Source of the DNA: an uncultured Vampirovibrio sp.
GTDB lineage: Bacteria; Cyanobacteriota; Vampirovibrionia; Gastranaerophilales; Gastranaerophilaceae
Assembly: GCA_910577635.1 (NCBI GenBank)
Contig: CAJTNR010000011.1
Location: 1 to 64,000, forward strand
Direction: 5' to 3'
DNA: 64,000 nucleotides
A program made the translations under genes and the position numbers. The notes below the pieces were generated by a model. That model was not told where the DNA came from, did no database searches, and saw only the letters and a program-made list of their open reading frames with translations. Shown here one piece after another: positions 25,407 through 34,568 of this stretch. Numbering within the stretch: position 1 is the stretch's first letter; each line of letters opens with the position of its first letter.

Positions 25407-26015
25407 ATGTTAGGAATCAATGAATACAAAATTCTAAGTTATATGCCCACAGTAATTGAGGCTTCAAGCCGGGGCGAGCGCTCTTTTGATATTTTCTCAA
25501 GATTATTAAGAGAAAGAATCGTTTTTTTGGGTTCTGAAATTGACGATGAAGTTGCAAACTCAATTGTAGCGCAGCTTTTATTATTAGACAACGAAAACTC
25601 GGAAAAAGACATAATGCTCTATATAAACTCCCCGGGTGGTGTAATTACAGCAGGCATGGCAATTTATGACACAATGAAACTTATAAAAGCCCCTGTTTCA
25701 ACAATTTGTCTGGGTGATGCCGCTTCAATGGGTGCTTTTTTGTTATCAGGCGGGGACAAAGGAAAAAGATTGGCTCTTCCCAATTCAAGAATAATGATTC
25801 ACCAGCCCTTAGGAGGCGCAAAAGGTCAGGCTACTGATATTGAAATTGAAGCTAAAGAGATTTTAAGAATGAAAGAAATGCTAAATTCTTTATTAGCACA
25901 GCACACAGGTCAAGATATTGAAACAATTAAAAAAGATACTGAAAGAGATAACTTTATGACCGCCCAGCAAGCCCTTGAATACGGATTAATCGATAAAATA
26001 ATAACTAAAGAATAA
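25407..26015 (+). CDS. clpP: ATP-dependent Clp protease proteolytic subunit
   Basis: A 202-residue ClpP serine protease, forming the 14-subunit barrel fed by ClpA/C/X. The catalytic triad is S107 (GDAASMGA), H132 (RIMIHQP) and D181 (ERDNFM). The oxyanion glycines are in NSPGG (74-78). D104 replaces the glutamine most ClpPs have before AASMGA. No ClpX/ClpA gene is adjacent. An intrinsic terminator follows the stop. Confidence 0.97.
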   Translation: MLGINEYKILSYMPTVIEASSRGERSFDIFSRLLRERIVFLGSEIDDEVANSIVAQLLLLDNENSEKDIMLYINSPGGVITAGMAIYDTMKLIKAPVSTICLGDAASMGAFLLSGGDKGKRLALPNSRIMIHQPLGGAKGQATDIEIEAKEILRMKEMLNSLLAQHTGQDIETIKKDTERDNFMTAQQALEYGLIDKIITKE

Positions 26016-26042
26016 AAATCATCTTCTAAGATGATTTTTTTA
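26015..26042 (+). terminator. clpP terminator
   Basis: AAAATCATCTT and AAGATGATTTT form an 11-bp perfect stem followed by TTTT; it starts at the last base of the stop codon. Confidence 0.85.
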
Positions 26043-26125
26043 TTACCTGATTAAAGCATAATTTCTGTAGGTTCGTTAATCAAAAAAGATACTATTCCCC
26101 AAAAAAAAGAAGAAAAGATTAAATT

Positions 26126-27742
26126 ATGACTAACGCTCAATCAAGCTTAGAAAACGCTGTTAAAGCCCACCAACAATATTTGCTAAAAGCAGATAGTGAG
26201 GATTTATCAAGGGCTATTAACTGCTATATTGAAACAATTAAAGAAAATCCAAGGGCGCAAAGTGCTTACTACAGACTTGCAACCCTTCTGCACAACAGCG
26301 GTCAAATCGGATTAGACGGAGCAATTGAACAATGCTCTAAAGCAGTAAACATTAATCCTAATGACCCTAACGCACATATGTACTTAGGATATTTTCTTTC
26401 TTTAAAACAGAACTTTGATGAGGCAAAAAAAGAATTCAAAAAAGCTTTAAAGCTCAATCCAAACACCTCTAGAACAAGATTAATTCTTGCTCTTACAATG
26501 CTTGAAAAAATTAAAAACGAAGATAAAAAAAGCCTAAAAGACTGGGCAAGCGCTTTCTACTGGGGTTTAACAGGAACAGTACTAAGTGTTTTTGACAAAG
26601 CAAGTTTAAAAATGCTTGCACAAAACATTAAGAATGATTTTAACTATATTAAAAATAGAGCTGAAGGAGAATTTTTTGAAAAAATAAATTCTCAAAAAAA
26701 AGCTTATAATATCTACCTCAATGCTTGTGATAATTCAAAAAAATCTATAGCGCTATATGAAAGAATGGCTCGTATTGCAATCAAAAAAAACAGACACGAT
26801 ATTGCCTTTGATTGTCTTAATAATGTTGTAATTCTATCTAATAACAATCCTGATAAAATTATCAATGCTATTGAATACATTGAGCAATTCCACAATGATA
26901 AAACAGATGTTTTAATTGATTACTACACTGTTTTAGTGAATAAGTATCCGGGGTTATCCAAATGCTACTATGAGCTCGGGCATCTTTATTTGAAAAAAGA
27001 AGAAAAAATTAACGCACTGAGTGCTTTTAAACTTGCGCTTGAACATGATAAAAACAATCCTTATTATCAAAACTCGCTTGCTTATGCTTATGTTCAATTA
27101 GAACAATACGACAGTGCTATTGAACTTTACCAAAAAGCTCTTGAAACAAACCCCCAGGATGAATGGTCCGCAGTTGTAGCGCAAGCATTAGCGGCAATTT
27201 ATCATCAGGTTAAAGGAAACTCAAGTGCCGCTATTTCAATGCTTGAAAACAGCCTTCTTCTAACTAAGAAAAAATCCCCGATTTATGAAGCAATAGCTGA
27301 TATATACTATGACGAAGAGAATCTTAACAAAGCTATCGAATACTATGAACTTGCGCTTGATGAGGATTCTAAGAATCCAAAATTATATTCAAGATTAGCA
27401 ATGTCTTTTTGGGAGCAGGATTATATTGAAAAATCAATCGTTTATTATTCTAAGGCAATAGAGCTGGATTCCAGTTATGATATTGCCTACAATAATTTAG
27501 GTGTTGTGTTCCTTGATGGATTAGGAGATACCCAAAGGGCTCAGCAATACTTTACTACAGCAATTCAAATTAACCCTGACTATGTTTTAGCTCATTTTAA
27601 CCTTGGACGAAGCAAAGAGATTGAGGGTGAAAAAATTACCGCTGCTAAACAATACCAAAAAGCTCTTAATTTAAACAAAGAAAAAAAAGAACTGGATGAA
27701 GAAATTATAACTCAAAGATTATACAAGCTTTTTGAAACTTAG
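26126..27742 (+). CDS. TPR-repeat protein, 538 aa
   Basis: Tetratricopeptide repeats run through almost the whole protein, e.g. PNAHMYLGYFLSLKQNFDEA near the N-terminus, ELGHLYLKKEEKINALSAFK in the middle and NNLGVVFLDGLGDTQRAQQY near the C-terminus. A non-TPR insert lies at about residues 130-200. There is no signal peptide, so it is a cytoplasmic scaffold. It is the first gene of a TPR-TPR-GGDEF operon with 2- and 4-bp gaps, so it probably assembles or senses something connected to cyclic-di-GMP signalling (inference). Confidence 0.85.
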   Translation: MTNAQSSLENAVKAHQQYLLKADSEDLSRAINCYIETIKENPRAQSAYYRLATLLHNSGQIGLDGAIEQCSKAVNINPNDPNAHMYLGYFLSLKQNFDEAKKEFKKALKLNPNTSRTRLILALTMLEKIKNEDKKSLKDWASAFYWGLTGTVLSVFDKASLKMLAQNIKNDFNYIKNRAEGEFFEKINSQKKAYNIYLNACDNSKKSIALYERMARIAIKKNRHDIAFDCLNNVVILSNNNPDKIINAIEYIEQFHNDKTDVLIDYYTVLVNKYPGLSKCYYELGHLYLKKEEKINALSAFKLALEHDKNNPYYQNSLAYAYVQLEQYDSAIELYQKALETNPQDEWSAVVAQALAAIYHQVKGNSSAAISMLENSLLLTKKKSPIYEAIADIYYDEENLNKAIEYYELALDEDSKNPKLYSRLAMSFWEQDYIEKSIVYYSKAIELDSSYDIAYNNLGVVFLDGLGDTQRAQQYFTTAIQINPDYVLAHFNLGRSKEIEGEKITAAKQYQKALNLNKEKKELDEEIITQRLYKLFET

Positions 27743-27744
27743 AA

Positions 27745-28809
27745 ATGGAAAAACTAAAAAAAATATTGCATTCTACAATGACAAAAGTGATAAGTACAGT
27801 ACTTGTCATTTCTTTTGTTTTGAGCGGGTTTTTCTTCTTTGATTTTTACCTTATTCAGTACAACAAAATTAAAGGCTATTGGTGGGTTTTTCAAGGGGAT
27901 AAAGCATTAAAAAAACAAGATTTACAAAAAGCTATAAACTGCTATGAAAGAGGAGTAAAACTTCATCCGGGTCATTATAAAGCTATGTATAACCTAGCTA
28001 ATATTTATGTAGTTTATGAGGATTATTATTCGGCATTAAAAAACTACAAAAAAGCACTTCTTGTTAAACCCGAATATGAAATTGCAAGAATTGACTATGC
28101 AATAATTCTTACTAAAACCTATGAAATTGATTCAGCTATTGATGAATACAAAAAAGTAATTGAAAAAAGACCAAGGTTTTTAAAAATTCCTTTTTTGATT
28201 GATACAAAAAAATCATACACTTATAATAAAGGTGTTGCTTATTATAACATGGGTTTAGCTTATCGAACAAAATCCCTTACAGCAGGACTTAACAGACAAA
28301 TAAGCAAACAATACCTTAAAAAAGCCTCCGAATCCTATGAACAGGCGGTTTTAATCCTTGATAATTACAGCACTAACTATAATCTCGGATTAGTTAATCA
28401 GCTATTAAAAAACCACAACCAGGCGGGTTATTATTACTGCAGGGCAATTGAATTGTCTCCGATGGACTATGAAGCTCACTTTAATTTAGCGGTTTTATTG
28501 AATGACATGAAAGATTATAAAAACTCTCAATTGGAATTTCAAAAAGCAGGGCTTTTGCTGGATTCTAAAGGAGAAGGGTCTAAAACAAGGTATATTTACA
28601 ATGTTTTAGATGAAGTGAACAAAAAAATTGCAATTAACACTGATCCTGATTATTATAAAAAACAGGCTGAAAAAGAGGAATTAGAGGATAAATCCGTATA
28701 TAAAAGCGGAAAATTGGTTATAGTTGAGCCTAAGAATAAAAAAGATGACGATCTAAAAAAAAGCTTTAGAACCTGCGCTAATAAAGAGTTTTTTATAGGA
28801 GGAAAGTAG
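27745..28809 (+). CDS. Membrane-anchored TPR protein, 354 aa
   Basis: One N-terminal membrane helix (about residues 15-35, VISTVLVISFVLSGFFFFDF) anchors a TPR domain that is probably periplasmic. Repeats are visible as CYERGVKLHPGHYKAMYNLA, NYKKALLVKPEYEIARIDYA and AIELSPMDYEAHFNLAVLL. The C-terminal 60 residues are charged and disordered-looking. The start is 2 bp after the previous TPR gene, and the GGDEF gene begins 4 bp after its stop, so all three are probably made together. Confidence 0.82.
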   Translation: MEKLKKILHSTMTKVISTVLVISFVLSGFFFFDFYLIQYNKIKGYWWVFQGDKALKKQDLQKAINCYERGVKLHPGHYKAMYNLANIYVVYEDYYSALKNYKKALLVKPEYEIARIDYAIILTKTYEIDSAIDEYKKVIEKRPRFLKIPFLIDTKKSYTYNKGVAYYNMGLAYRTKSLTAGLNRQISKQYLKKASESYEQAVLILDNYSTNYNLGLVNQLLKNHNQAGYYYCRAIELSPMDYEAHFNLAVLLNDMKDYKNSQLEFQKAGLLLDSKGEGSKTRYIYNVLDEVNKKIAINTDPDYYKKQAEKEELEDKSVYKSGKLVIVEPKNKKDDDLKKSFRTCANKEFFIGGK

Positions 28810-28813
28810 AAAA

Positions 28814-30199
28814 ATGGAAGTTACAAAACTATATGATTTTATATATTCCCTAACAACTTCTTATCAAAGCTCACTTGATAGAAAAAGTCTTATTGATAAG
28901 TTTTATCGGGCTTTTAGCGTGTTTTTTCCAATTCAGGATTTAAAAATCTATTTAATGGATGAATATTCATATTTACTGAAAGATTTTACAAAACCCTGGG
29001 AAAACTTACCCGCTAGTGAGCGCAACTGCACAATTAGAGAGTTTTTTGACAATTTCTTAGTTAAAAAAAGCGAGTTTGAAGTTGATAAAAATACAATTTT
29101 TTTCCCGATTTCACAAGAAAATAAAACCTTAGGGATTGTTGAAATTAAATCAAGAGAAAAAATTCAGCAAAAAGACGATTTTATAAAGATTCTTCCTTTG
29201 ATTAAAGCTCAAATTTCAATGCTTATTTGCGCTAAAAAAACAGATGAGCAGATAACAATAACTTCAAAGTTTCACCAGACATTAAGAAATATCGCACAAA
29301 TTACCCAGACCCAATACGAACTTGACTACATTCTTCCAATAATTGGAGAAATGATTGATAGGTTTATCCTAGAACACTTAATTTATATCTTTATTAAGAA
29401 TAAAAATAAAAAAGAATACAAACTAATCTGGCCCTCTAAGTGTTCAGATAGTGAAATTTATCAATATTTAGAAGAAATTAATCAAAAATCAAAAACAACA
29501 ATAAAAAAAGACGGCAAAATGGGGATTTTTCCTCTTATTGTTGATTCTAAGCCCTATGGAGCAATAGTTGCTTATAACCACTTTGATAAAATTACCGCTA
29601 AAGAACTTGAATACTTAGATGAAATTAAAACCCAGGTAATTTCAACCCTATCGAAAGCAAAATCCTATATTGAAGTGCTCCAGCATGCAACCTTGGATGC
29701 CCTGACAGGCTATAATAACCGTCATCAATTCGAAAAAAGATTAAAAGAAACAACCTCAGCTGCTAAAAGACAAAATCAGCCTTTGTGCTGCATTATGTCT
29801 GATATTGACTTTTTTAAACGCGTCAATGATACTTATGGACATGCCGTCGGGGATTGTGTTTTAAAAAATGTTGCAAAAACAATAAAAAAAGAACTTAGAG
29901 AATCAGATATCCCCTCAAGATACGGAGGAGAGGAGTTTATCTTCCTTCTTCCGCATACAAATATTGAAGAAGCTCTTATTGTAGCGCAAAGGTTAAGAGA
30001 AAAGGTTGAAAAGAAAAAGATTAATATTGAAGAATACAAAATTGAGGGTGTTAGAGAAATTCAGGTAACAATATCAATTGGAGTAAGTGAATTTACAAAA
30101 GCTGATAAGAATCCTCAGAATCTTTACAAAAAAGCCGACAGCGCACTATATGAAGCAAAAGAAAGCGGAAGAAACAGGGTTGTTGTATACAAAGACTAG
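28814..30199 (+). CDS. Diguanylate cyclase (GAF-like sensor plus GGDEF)
   Basis: A 461-residue enzyme that makes cyclic di-GMP from two GTP. The GGDEF domain is complete, with the active-site motif GGEEF at residues 371-375, the metal-binding segment SDIDFFKRVNDTYGHAVGD, and the allosteric inhibitory site RESD at 362-365, exactly five residues before GGEEF. The N-terminal ~285 residues look like two GAF-type sensor folds without membrane segments, so it is cytoplasmic. It is the third gene of the TPR-TPR-GGDEF operon. It is convergent with the large orphan membrane-protein gene. Confidence 0.93.
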   Translation: MEVTKLYDFIYSLTTSYQSSLDRKSLIDKFYRAFSVFFPIQDLKIYLMDEYSYLLKDFTKPWENLPASERNCTIREFFDNFLVKKSEFEVDKNTIFFPISQENKTLGIVEIKSREKIQQKDDFIKILPLIKAQISMLICAKKTDEQITITSKFHQTLRNIAQITQTQYELDYILPIIGEMIDRFILEHLIYIFIKNKNKKEYKLIWPSKCSDSEIYQYLEEINQKSKTTIKKDGKMGIFPLIVDSKPYGAIVAYNHFDKITAKELEYLDEIKTQVISTLSKAKSYIEVLQHATLDALTGYNNRHQFEKRLKETTSAAKRQNQPLCCIMSDIDFFKRVNDTYGHAVGDCVLKNVAKTIKKELRESDIPSRYGGEEFIFLLPHTNIEEALIVAQRLREKVEKKKINIEEYKIEGVREIQVTISIGVSEFTKADKNPQNLYKKADSALYEAKESGRNRVVVYKD

Positions 30200-30200
30200 T

Positions 30201-32258
30201 TCAGTCTGTTAGTTTATCAATTGCACTGTAGTATTTTTTCAAAATGCCCTCGTTTTTTCGTTTTTGGTACCTTTCAAGCTGTTCTTTATTCATTTTTCGT
30301 GCAGGCATCCCTGAAAGCATTCTTGAAACCGCATCCGTTGCAAGAGTGCAGGCAGCAGTAATTACACCTGCTCCAATTAAACTTTTGGCATATGAAACTT
30401 TGAATGTTTTGTTAAAGACATCCATCATTGCCATTTGTACTACAATTCTTACAATCTTGTTAACACCTCTTAGTCGTGCGTCTTTTTGGGCTTTTTGCTT
30501 GTTTCCTGTTTGTTTTGCAGTTTCATTATAATCATCGTTCATTGAAAAATACAAAGAAGCCGCTATGCCCAGCAATTGAGTTGTTTTTCCAACGGCTGCA
30601 TTATCAATGCTTGATTGTGTTTCCTTATTTAGTGCTGAGACTCTATTATCTTCAAGGTGTTGTTGAAATTTAGCAATAAATTCATTATCAGCAATATTAT
30701 TGTTCTTTTGAAGCTTATCTTTGTAGTCAAGATAAGTATTTACAAGATTGTAATCATTCTTTAATTTTACCTGATCAGGCTTTTTAATAATTCCTAACCC
30801 TTCACAAATTTTACAAACCGCTTTATATGGATAACTTACAAGTTCTTTTATCAGTTTAAAGGGAGTTATAGGAACATTTAAAAGTTCTTTAGTGGAAACT
30901 TTGATATTTAAAAATGGTACATTTATTCTTTTTTTGTATTGACCTAAAAGTATTTTTCCATCTTTTACAAGCTCAGGGTTTTGGAAAGCTTTTTGCAAAA
31001 TGCCATCGGGTTTGCTATTGTCAGTCCAATATCGATTTGCCATACTTTTAAATTTATTATCTGTAATATTTTTAACAAATGTTTTTGCTTCTTCTTTATC
31101 AATCCAAACTTCCCCAATTGTCATTTTATTATATTTTTCAATAAGAGCTTTTATGGGTTCTAGTTTTGTAAAATTATCTTTTAGAGAATTAAACGCTTTT
31201 GTGCTTTTAACACCGCGTCCGGCAAAGCCAATAGTAATACTAGCCAGACAAGCAAGAAGTATATTCTTAGGTGATAAAATATGTTTTTTCTTATCTTTGA
31301 TTTTTGTAACTGCAATTTTATCAGGTTCTACTTGTTTATTTTCTTTAGTAGATTTCATATAATTTTCAAGACTAATAACTCTTTGAATTTCAGTTTGTTT
31401 ATCAGGAAGTTTAATTCTTCTTATTGGTCTTTTAGTTGAAAGCCTTGAAGTTATACGAAAAACTAAACTCAAAGCAGTAGATAGAATAGGAGCCGCAATG
31501 GGTGAGTTATTTGTAAAACTTGCAAAAGCTCCAAGGGTAAGATACTGTGATAATGCTTCTTGTCCACTTTCAATAAGTTCTTGTCTTCTTTTACCTCTTG
31601 CTGATTGTTTTGCTTCATCATCAGTCTTACCATTAAGAATAGATTTATTATAGAAATCATTACCAAGAATTATTGCTGCAACAACACCTGAAACAACTTT
31701 TACAATTGTTCTTTCATGCGGTGTGTTGTAGTGTGCTTTATCAATAGCTAAATTCTCATCAAAAAGCTCATAAAACTTTTTAGAAACCTCATCACAAATA
31801 CCCTGAAACTTTGGGTTTGCTTTATTTTCACACACAAAAGTTTCTATATCTTTTGGGTTAATATTGTGTTGTTTTGCATATTCTTGAATAAAACTATCGC
31901 CGTTTTGATACAACCCTCTTAGTGCTCTTTCATAAGCCTCTTGTTGCTTTTTAGTGTTATAGTTAGTGAGCATCTTACTTTCTTTTAAAGAAGTCCAGTT
32001 AGTTTTCTCTGCAATAAAATTAAGAATATCCTTTGGCATATCAAAAAAAGGATACTTAATAGTTTCAATAATAGGATTGGGTTTTTGGGTAAACTTTTCG
32101 TTATTAGAAGCAGCTATTTGAACAACATTTGGTGCTTTTTTAGATAAAGCGGTATTGAGTCCATCTAAAGCGCAATTTGTAATTTTTTTTGAAGTTTTAT
32201 AATTTACTATATTATTTACGGTAAAACTTTTTAAAAGTGAACCCATATTAGCTAGCAT
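30201..32258 (-). CDS. Large orphan membrane protein with duplicated module, 685 aa (second cassette)
   Basis: A full-length paralogue of the 679-residue protein at 11.6 kb. Shared blocks include VVSGVVAAIILGNDFYNKSI with K-T-D-D-EA, SRLSTKRPIRRIKLP, KELVSYPYKAVCKI, and a C-terminal QKDARLRGVNK ... AVSRMLSGMPARKMNKEQLE. As in the paralogue, the ~100-residue module (D-x-(F/Y)N, K-x-EA/DEA, hydrophobic segments, SR-x-LS) occurs twice, near residues 195-305 and 570-675. The start may be ATG 32258 or, better placed behind AAAGGATG, ATG 32246. It follows the 204-residue SFG protein gene by 109 bp. Function unknown; probably an envelope protein. Confidence 0.75.
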   Translation of the reverse strand: MLANMGSLLKSFTVNNIVNYKTSKKITNCALDGLNTALSKKAPNVVQIAASNNEKFTQKPNPIIETIKYPFFDMPKDILNFIAEKTNWTSLKESKMLTNYNTKKQQEAYERALRGLYQNGDSFIQEYAKQHNINPKDIETFVCENKANPKFQGICDEVSKKFYELFDENLAIDKAHYNTPHERTIVKVVSGVVAAIILGNDFYNKSILNGKTDDEAKQSARGKRRQELIESGQEALSQYLTLGAFASFTNNSPIAAPILSTALSLVFRITSRLSTKRPIRRIKLPDKQTEIQRVISLENYMKSTKENKQVEPDKIAVTKIKDKKKHILSPKNILLACLASITIGFAGRGVKSTKAFNSLKDNFTKLEPIKALIEKYNKMTIGEVWIDKEEAKTFVKNITDNKFKSMANRYWTDNSKPDGILQKAFQNPELVKDGKILLGQYKKRINVPFLNIKVSTKELLNVPITPFKLIKELVSYPYKAVCKICEGLGIIKKPDQVKLKNDYNLVNTYLDYKDKLQKNNNIADNEFIAKFQQHLEDNRVSALNKETQSSIDNAAVGKTTQLLGIAASLYFSMNDDYNETAKQTGNKQKAQKDARLRGVNKIVRIVVQMAMMDVFNKTFKVSYAKSLIGAGVITAACTLATDAVSRMLSGMPARKMNKEQLERYQKRKNEGILKKYYSAIDKLTD

Positions 32259-32367
32259 CCTTTTTGTAAAAACAGAGAATTTACAATAAAAAGAATGCTA
32301 AATTTAAAAAGTGATAGTAAATTATAGTTTTTGTTGAATTTTGAAACAAAAATTTACAGTTATTTGA

Positions 32368-32982
32368 TTAGACACCATAAAGTTTATATGCTTGATAGCT
32401 TGAATCATCTGCCAGAGGGTCATAGTCTTTGTTATCAGTTTTAGATGGTGTTGTGCTGGTTGGTTCTGGCGGTTCTGGAATTATACCTTGTTCATTATTT
32501 TGCATTTCTTCGTAGAAAAAATCAATATTTTCATAATAATCTAATTCTTCTAAAAAATCTTCTTCGTCTAACATGCCTGTTTGTTGTATTTTTTTCTTCC
32601 AATATTCATCACCATTTCTAACTTCATCATATATGGTTTTATACCGGTCTATCGTTTCATAAAATAGATTTTTATGTTCGTGTTTGTCTACTTCTTCTTT
32701 ATTCATTGTAATATAGATAACATCTTGACCATCACTGTACTTTGTGCTTTTTATCATAAAAAGAGGTGAGGTTTTAAAATATTCAAGCTTTTCTTTAATG
32801 TAATCTACAGCTTTTTTGTAGCCAAACTTAGGATCTTGTTTATCTTCCTCATCGTACCATTCTACTTCTTTCATCATCATTTCAAAAGTAAGATCCTGTG
32901 TTTTTTTATCCTTAAACATCCCGAAGCTTACTTTTTGGCTTGGCGAATAATGGTTTTTAACCATGATTGGGTTTACTCTCAT
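32368..32982 (-). CDS. Orphan protein with SFG N-terminal motif, 204 aa (second cassette)
   Basis: The N-terminus MRVNPIMVKNHY, then KVSFGMF, is the same type as MRVLPVNL, then LSFGKF, in the 152-residue protein at 11.0 kb, and both precede the paralogous large membrane proteins. The rest is acidic and helical, with a Pro/Thr/Ser tail (PEPPEPTSTTPSKTD). There is no signal peptide. The start has AGAGGA eight bases upstream. I recognise no family. Co-duplication with the large partner suggests the two work together. Confidence 0.7.
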   Translation of the reverse strand: MRVNPIMVKNHYSPSQKVSFGMFKDKKTQDLTFEMMMKEVEWYDEEDKQDPKFGYKKAVDYIKEKLEYFKTSPLFMIKSTKYSDGQDVIYITMNKEEVDKHEHKNLFYETIDRYKTIYDEVRNGDEYWKKKIQQTGMLDEEDFLEELDYYENIDFFYEEMQNNEQGIIPEPPEPTSTTPSKTDNKDYDPLADDSSYQAYKLYGV

Positions 32983-33110
32983 CTTGATATCCTCTTTATC
33001 TTCGTGTTAATAATATAAACATTTATATGAAACCTGTAAATATAATTTTTTGCTATTTGTTATAAAAAATTTTCAAACAAGTTACAATAATTAACATAAG
33101 AAATAAACTA

Positions 33111-33191
33111 TTGCATTTTTTTTTGGTTGTTATAGAATAATTATGTCAGAAAAAACCCGAACAGTTGAATATGAAATTTTGCTTTATAAAT
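33111..33191 (+). promoter_or_regulatory. Promoter and leader of the rpsE operon
   Basis: -35 TTGCAT (33111-33116), 16-bp spacer, -10 TAGAAT (33133-33138). A 15-codon frame beginning at ATG 33144 and ending at 33191 lies in the leader; I see no SD for it and cannot say whether it is translated. The rest of the 240-bp gap is AT-rich with no gene. Confidence 0.45.
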
Positions 33192-33261
33192 AAAGCTTAG
33201 TTTGATATTCTTTATTTTTTTAAGGGAAATAACAAAAACACTATTAAGAAAGGTAATAAAC

Positions 33262-33909
33262 GTGGAAGAAAACAAAGAAATTCAACAAGAAACTAAAGAA
33301 GTTGAACAAGTTCAAGAAACTGTGAGCGAAGTTAAGGAAGTTGTTGAAGAAACCAGAGAAGAAAATGAAAAAAGACCCCAGAGAAAAGGAAAAAGAAGAA
33401 AAATTGAAACTGTTGAACCAACTGAATCCGAATGGAAAGAACAAGTTGTTCAAATCCGCCGTGTAACTAAAGTTGTTAAGGGTGGTAAAAAACTATCCTT
33501 CCGTGCAATTGTTATTGTCGGCAATAAAAAAGGCCAGGTAGGCATGGGCGTTGCAAAAGCTGCTGAAGTTATTATTGCAATTCAAAAAGCAGTAGCAGAT
33601 GCAAGAAAAAACCTTGTAACAGTACCTTTGTTCAACACAACAATCCCTCATATGATTCAGGGAAGATCCGGAGCAGGTTCTGTTGTATTGAAACCGGCTT
33701 CTAAAGGTACCGGTGTAATTGCAGGCGGTGCAGTTCGTGCTGTTCTTGAATTATCAGGGGTTGAGAATATTCTATCTAAATCATTGGGTTCAAAATCTCC
33801 TCTTAATGCAGCAAATGCTACCTTAAACGCACTTAGAGCTCTAAGACCTTTTAAGGAAGTTGCAAGAAGAAGAGGATTAGAAGTAAAACAAATGTTAGGA
33901 CAAAAATAG
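33262..33909 (+). CDS. rpsE: Ribosomal protein uS5
   Basis: Small-subunit ribosomal protein S5 (decoding fidelity, helicase-like entry site). I place the start at GTG 33262 behind AAGAAAGG, giving 215 residues; an upstream ATG would add a hydrophobic, SD-less tail. The S5 core runs from [20 protein letters not shown] through [19 protein letters not shown] and [20 protein letters not shown] to RRGLEV. A ~65-residue Glu/Lys-rich extension precedes it. It heads a truncated spc operon: the usual upstream rplR is absent and replaced by the orphan cassette on the other strand. Confidence 0.97.
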   Translation: MEENKEIQQETKEVEQVQETVSEVKEVVEETREENEKRPQRKGKRRKIETVEPTESEWKEQVVQIRRVTKVVKGGKKLSFRAIVIVGNKKGQVGMGVAKAAEVIIAIQKAVADARKNLVTVPLFNTTIPHMIQGRSGAGSVVLKPASKGTGVIAGGAVRAVLELSGVENILSKSLGSKSPLNAANATLNALRALRPFKEVARRRGLEVKQMLGQK

Positions 33910-33927
33910 TTTAGAAGGTATAAAAAA

Positions 33928-34113
33928 ATGACTAATAAAACAATAAAAATTAAACAGGTAAAAAGCACAATAGGTGCTTCAAAAGACCAAATTAAAGTAG
34001 TTAGAGCGCTCGGTCTTAAGAAAAAAGACCAAATCGTTGAACACATAGCTTCAGCTACAATCCTCGGGATGGTAAACAAGATCCCTCACATCGTATCAAT
34101 CGTAGAAGAATAA
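33928..34113 (+). CDS. rpmD: Ribosomal protein uL30
   Basis: A 61-residue bacterial-length L30 of the large ribosomal subunit. The conserved core is IKIKQVKSTIGASKDQIKVV followed by RALGLKKKDQIVEH and a final beta strand (IPHIVSIVEE). It lies 18 bp after rpsE and 14 bp before rplO in the standard spc order. Confidence 0.97.
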   Translation: MTNKTIKIKQVKSTIGASKDQIKVVRALGLKKKDQIVEHIASATILGMVNKIPHIVSIVEE

Positions 34114-34127
34114 GGAAGGTTACAATA

Positions 34128-34568
34128 ATGAAATTAGAAGATATAAGACCAAATGAAGGCGCAACTCACGCAAAAAAACGTAAAGGCAGAGGAATTGCTT
34201 CAGGACACGGAAAAACTTCCTGCCGCGGTAATAACGGTGAAGGACAACGCTCCGGAAACTCACACAAACGCGGTTTTGAAGGCGGTCAAATGCCCTCTTA
34301 TCGTCAAATGCCTAAGTTAAAAGGTTTCAAAAACAGATTCAGAGAAGAATCAGCAGAAATTAATGTTTCAAAATTAGCTGAACTTGATTGTGAAACAATT
34401 GACCTTGCTTTTTTACAGCAAAACAGAAAAGCAAGCTCAACAGCAGTTGCTCTAAGAGTTTTAGGCAAAGGCGAAATCACAAAAGCAGTTAATGTTAAAG
34501 CAAGTTATTTTTCTTTAACCGCTAAAGAAAAAATTGAAAAAGCCGGAGGAAAGGCAGAAATAGTATAA
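34128..34568 (+). CDS. rplO: Ribosomal protein uL15
   Basis: A 146-residue L15, a late-assembly large-subunit protein. Recognised by the glycine/arginine-rich N-terminal extension (KKRKGRGIASGHGKTSCRGN, then GQRSGNSHKRGFEGGQMP), which threads into 23S rRNA, and the C-terminal LTAKEKIEKAGGKAEIV. The last base of its stop is the first base of secY's ATG, so the two are translationally coupled. Confidence 0.97.
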   Translation: MKLEDIRPNEGATHAKKRKGRGIASGHGKTSCRGNNGEGQRSGNSHKRGFEGGQMPSYRQMPKLKGFKNRFREESAEINVSKLAELDCETIDLAFLQQNRKASSTAVALRVLGKGEITKAVNVKASYFSLTAKEKIEKAGGKAEIV

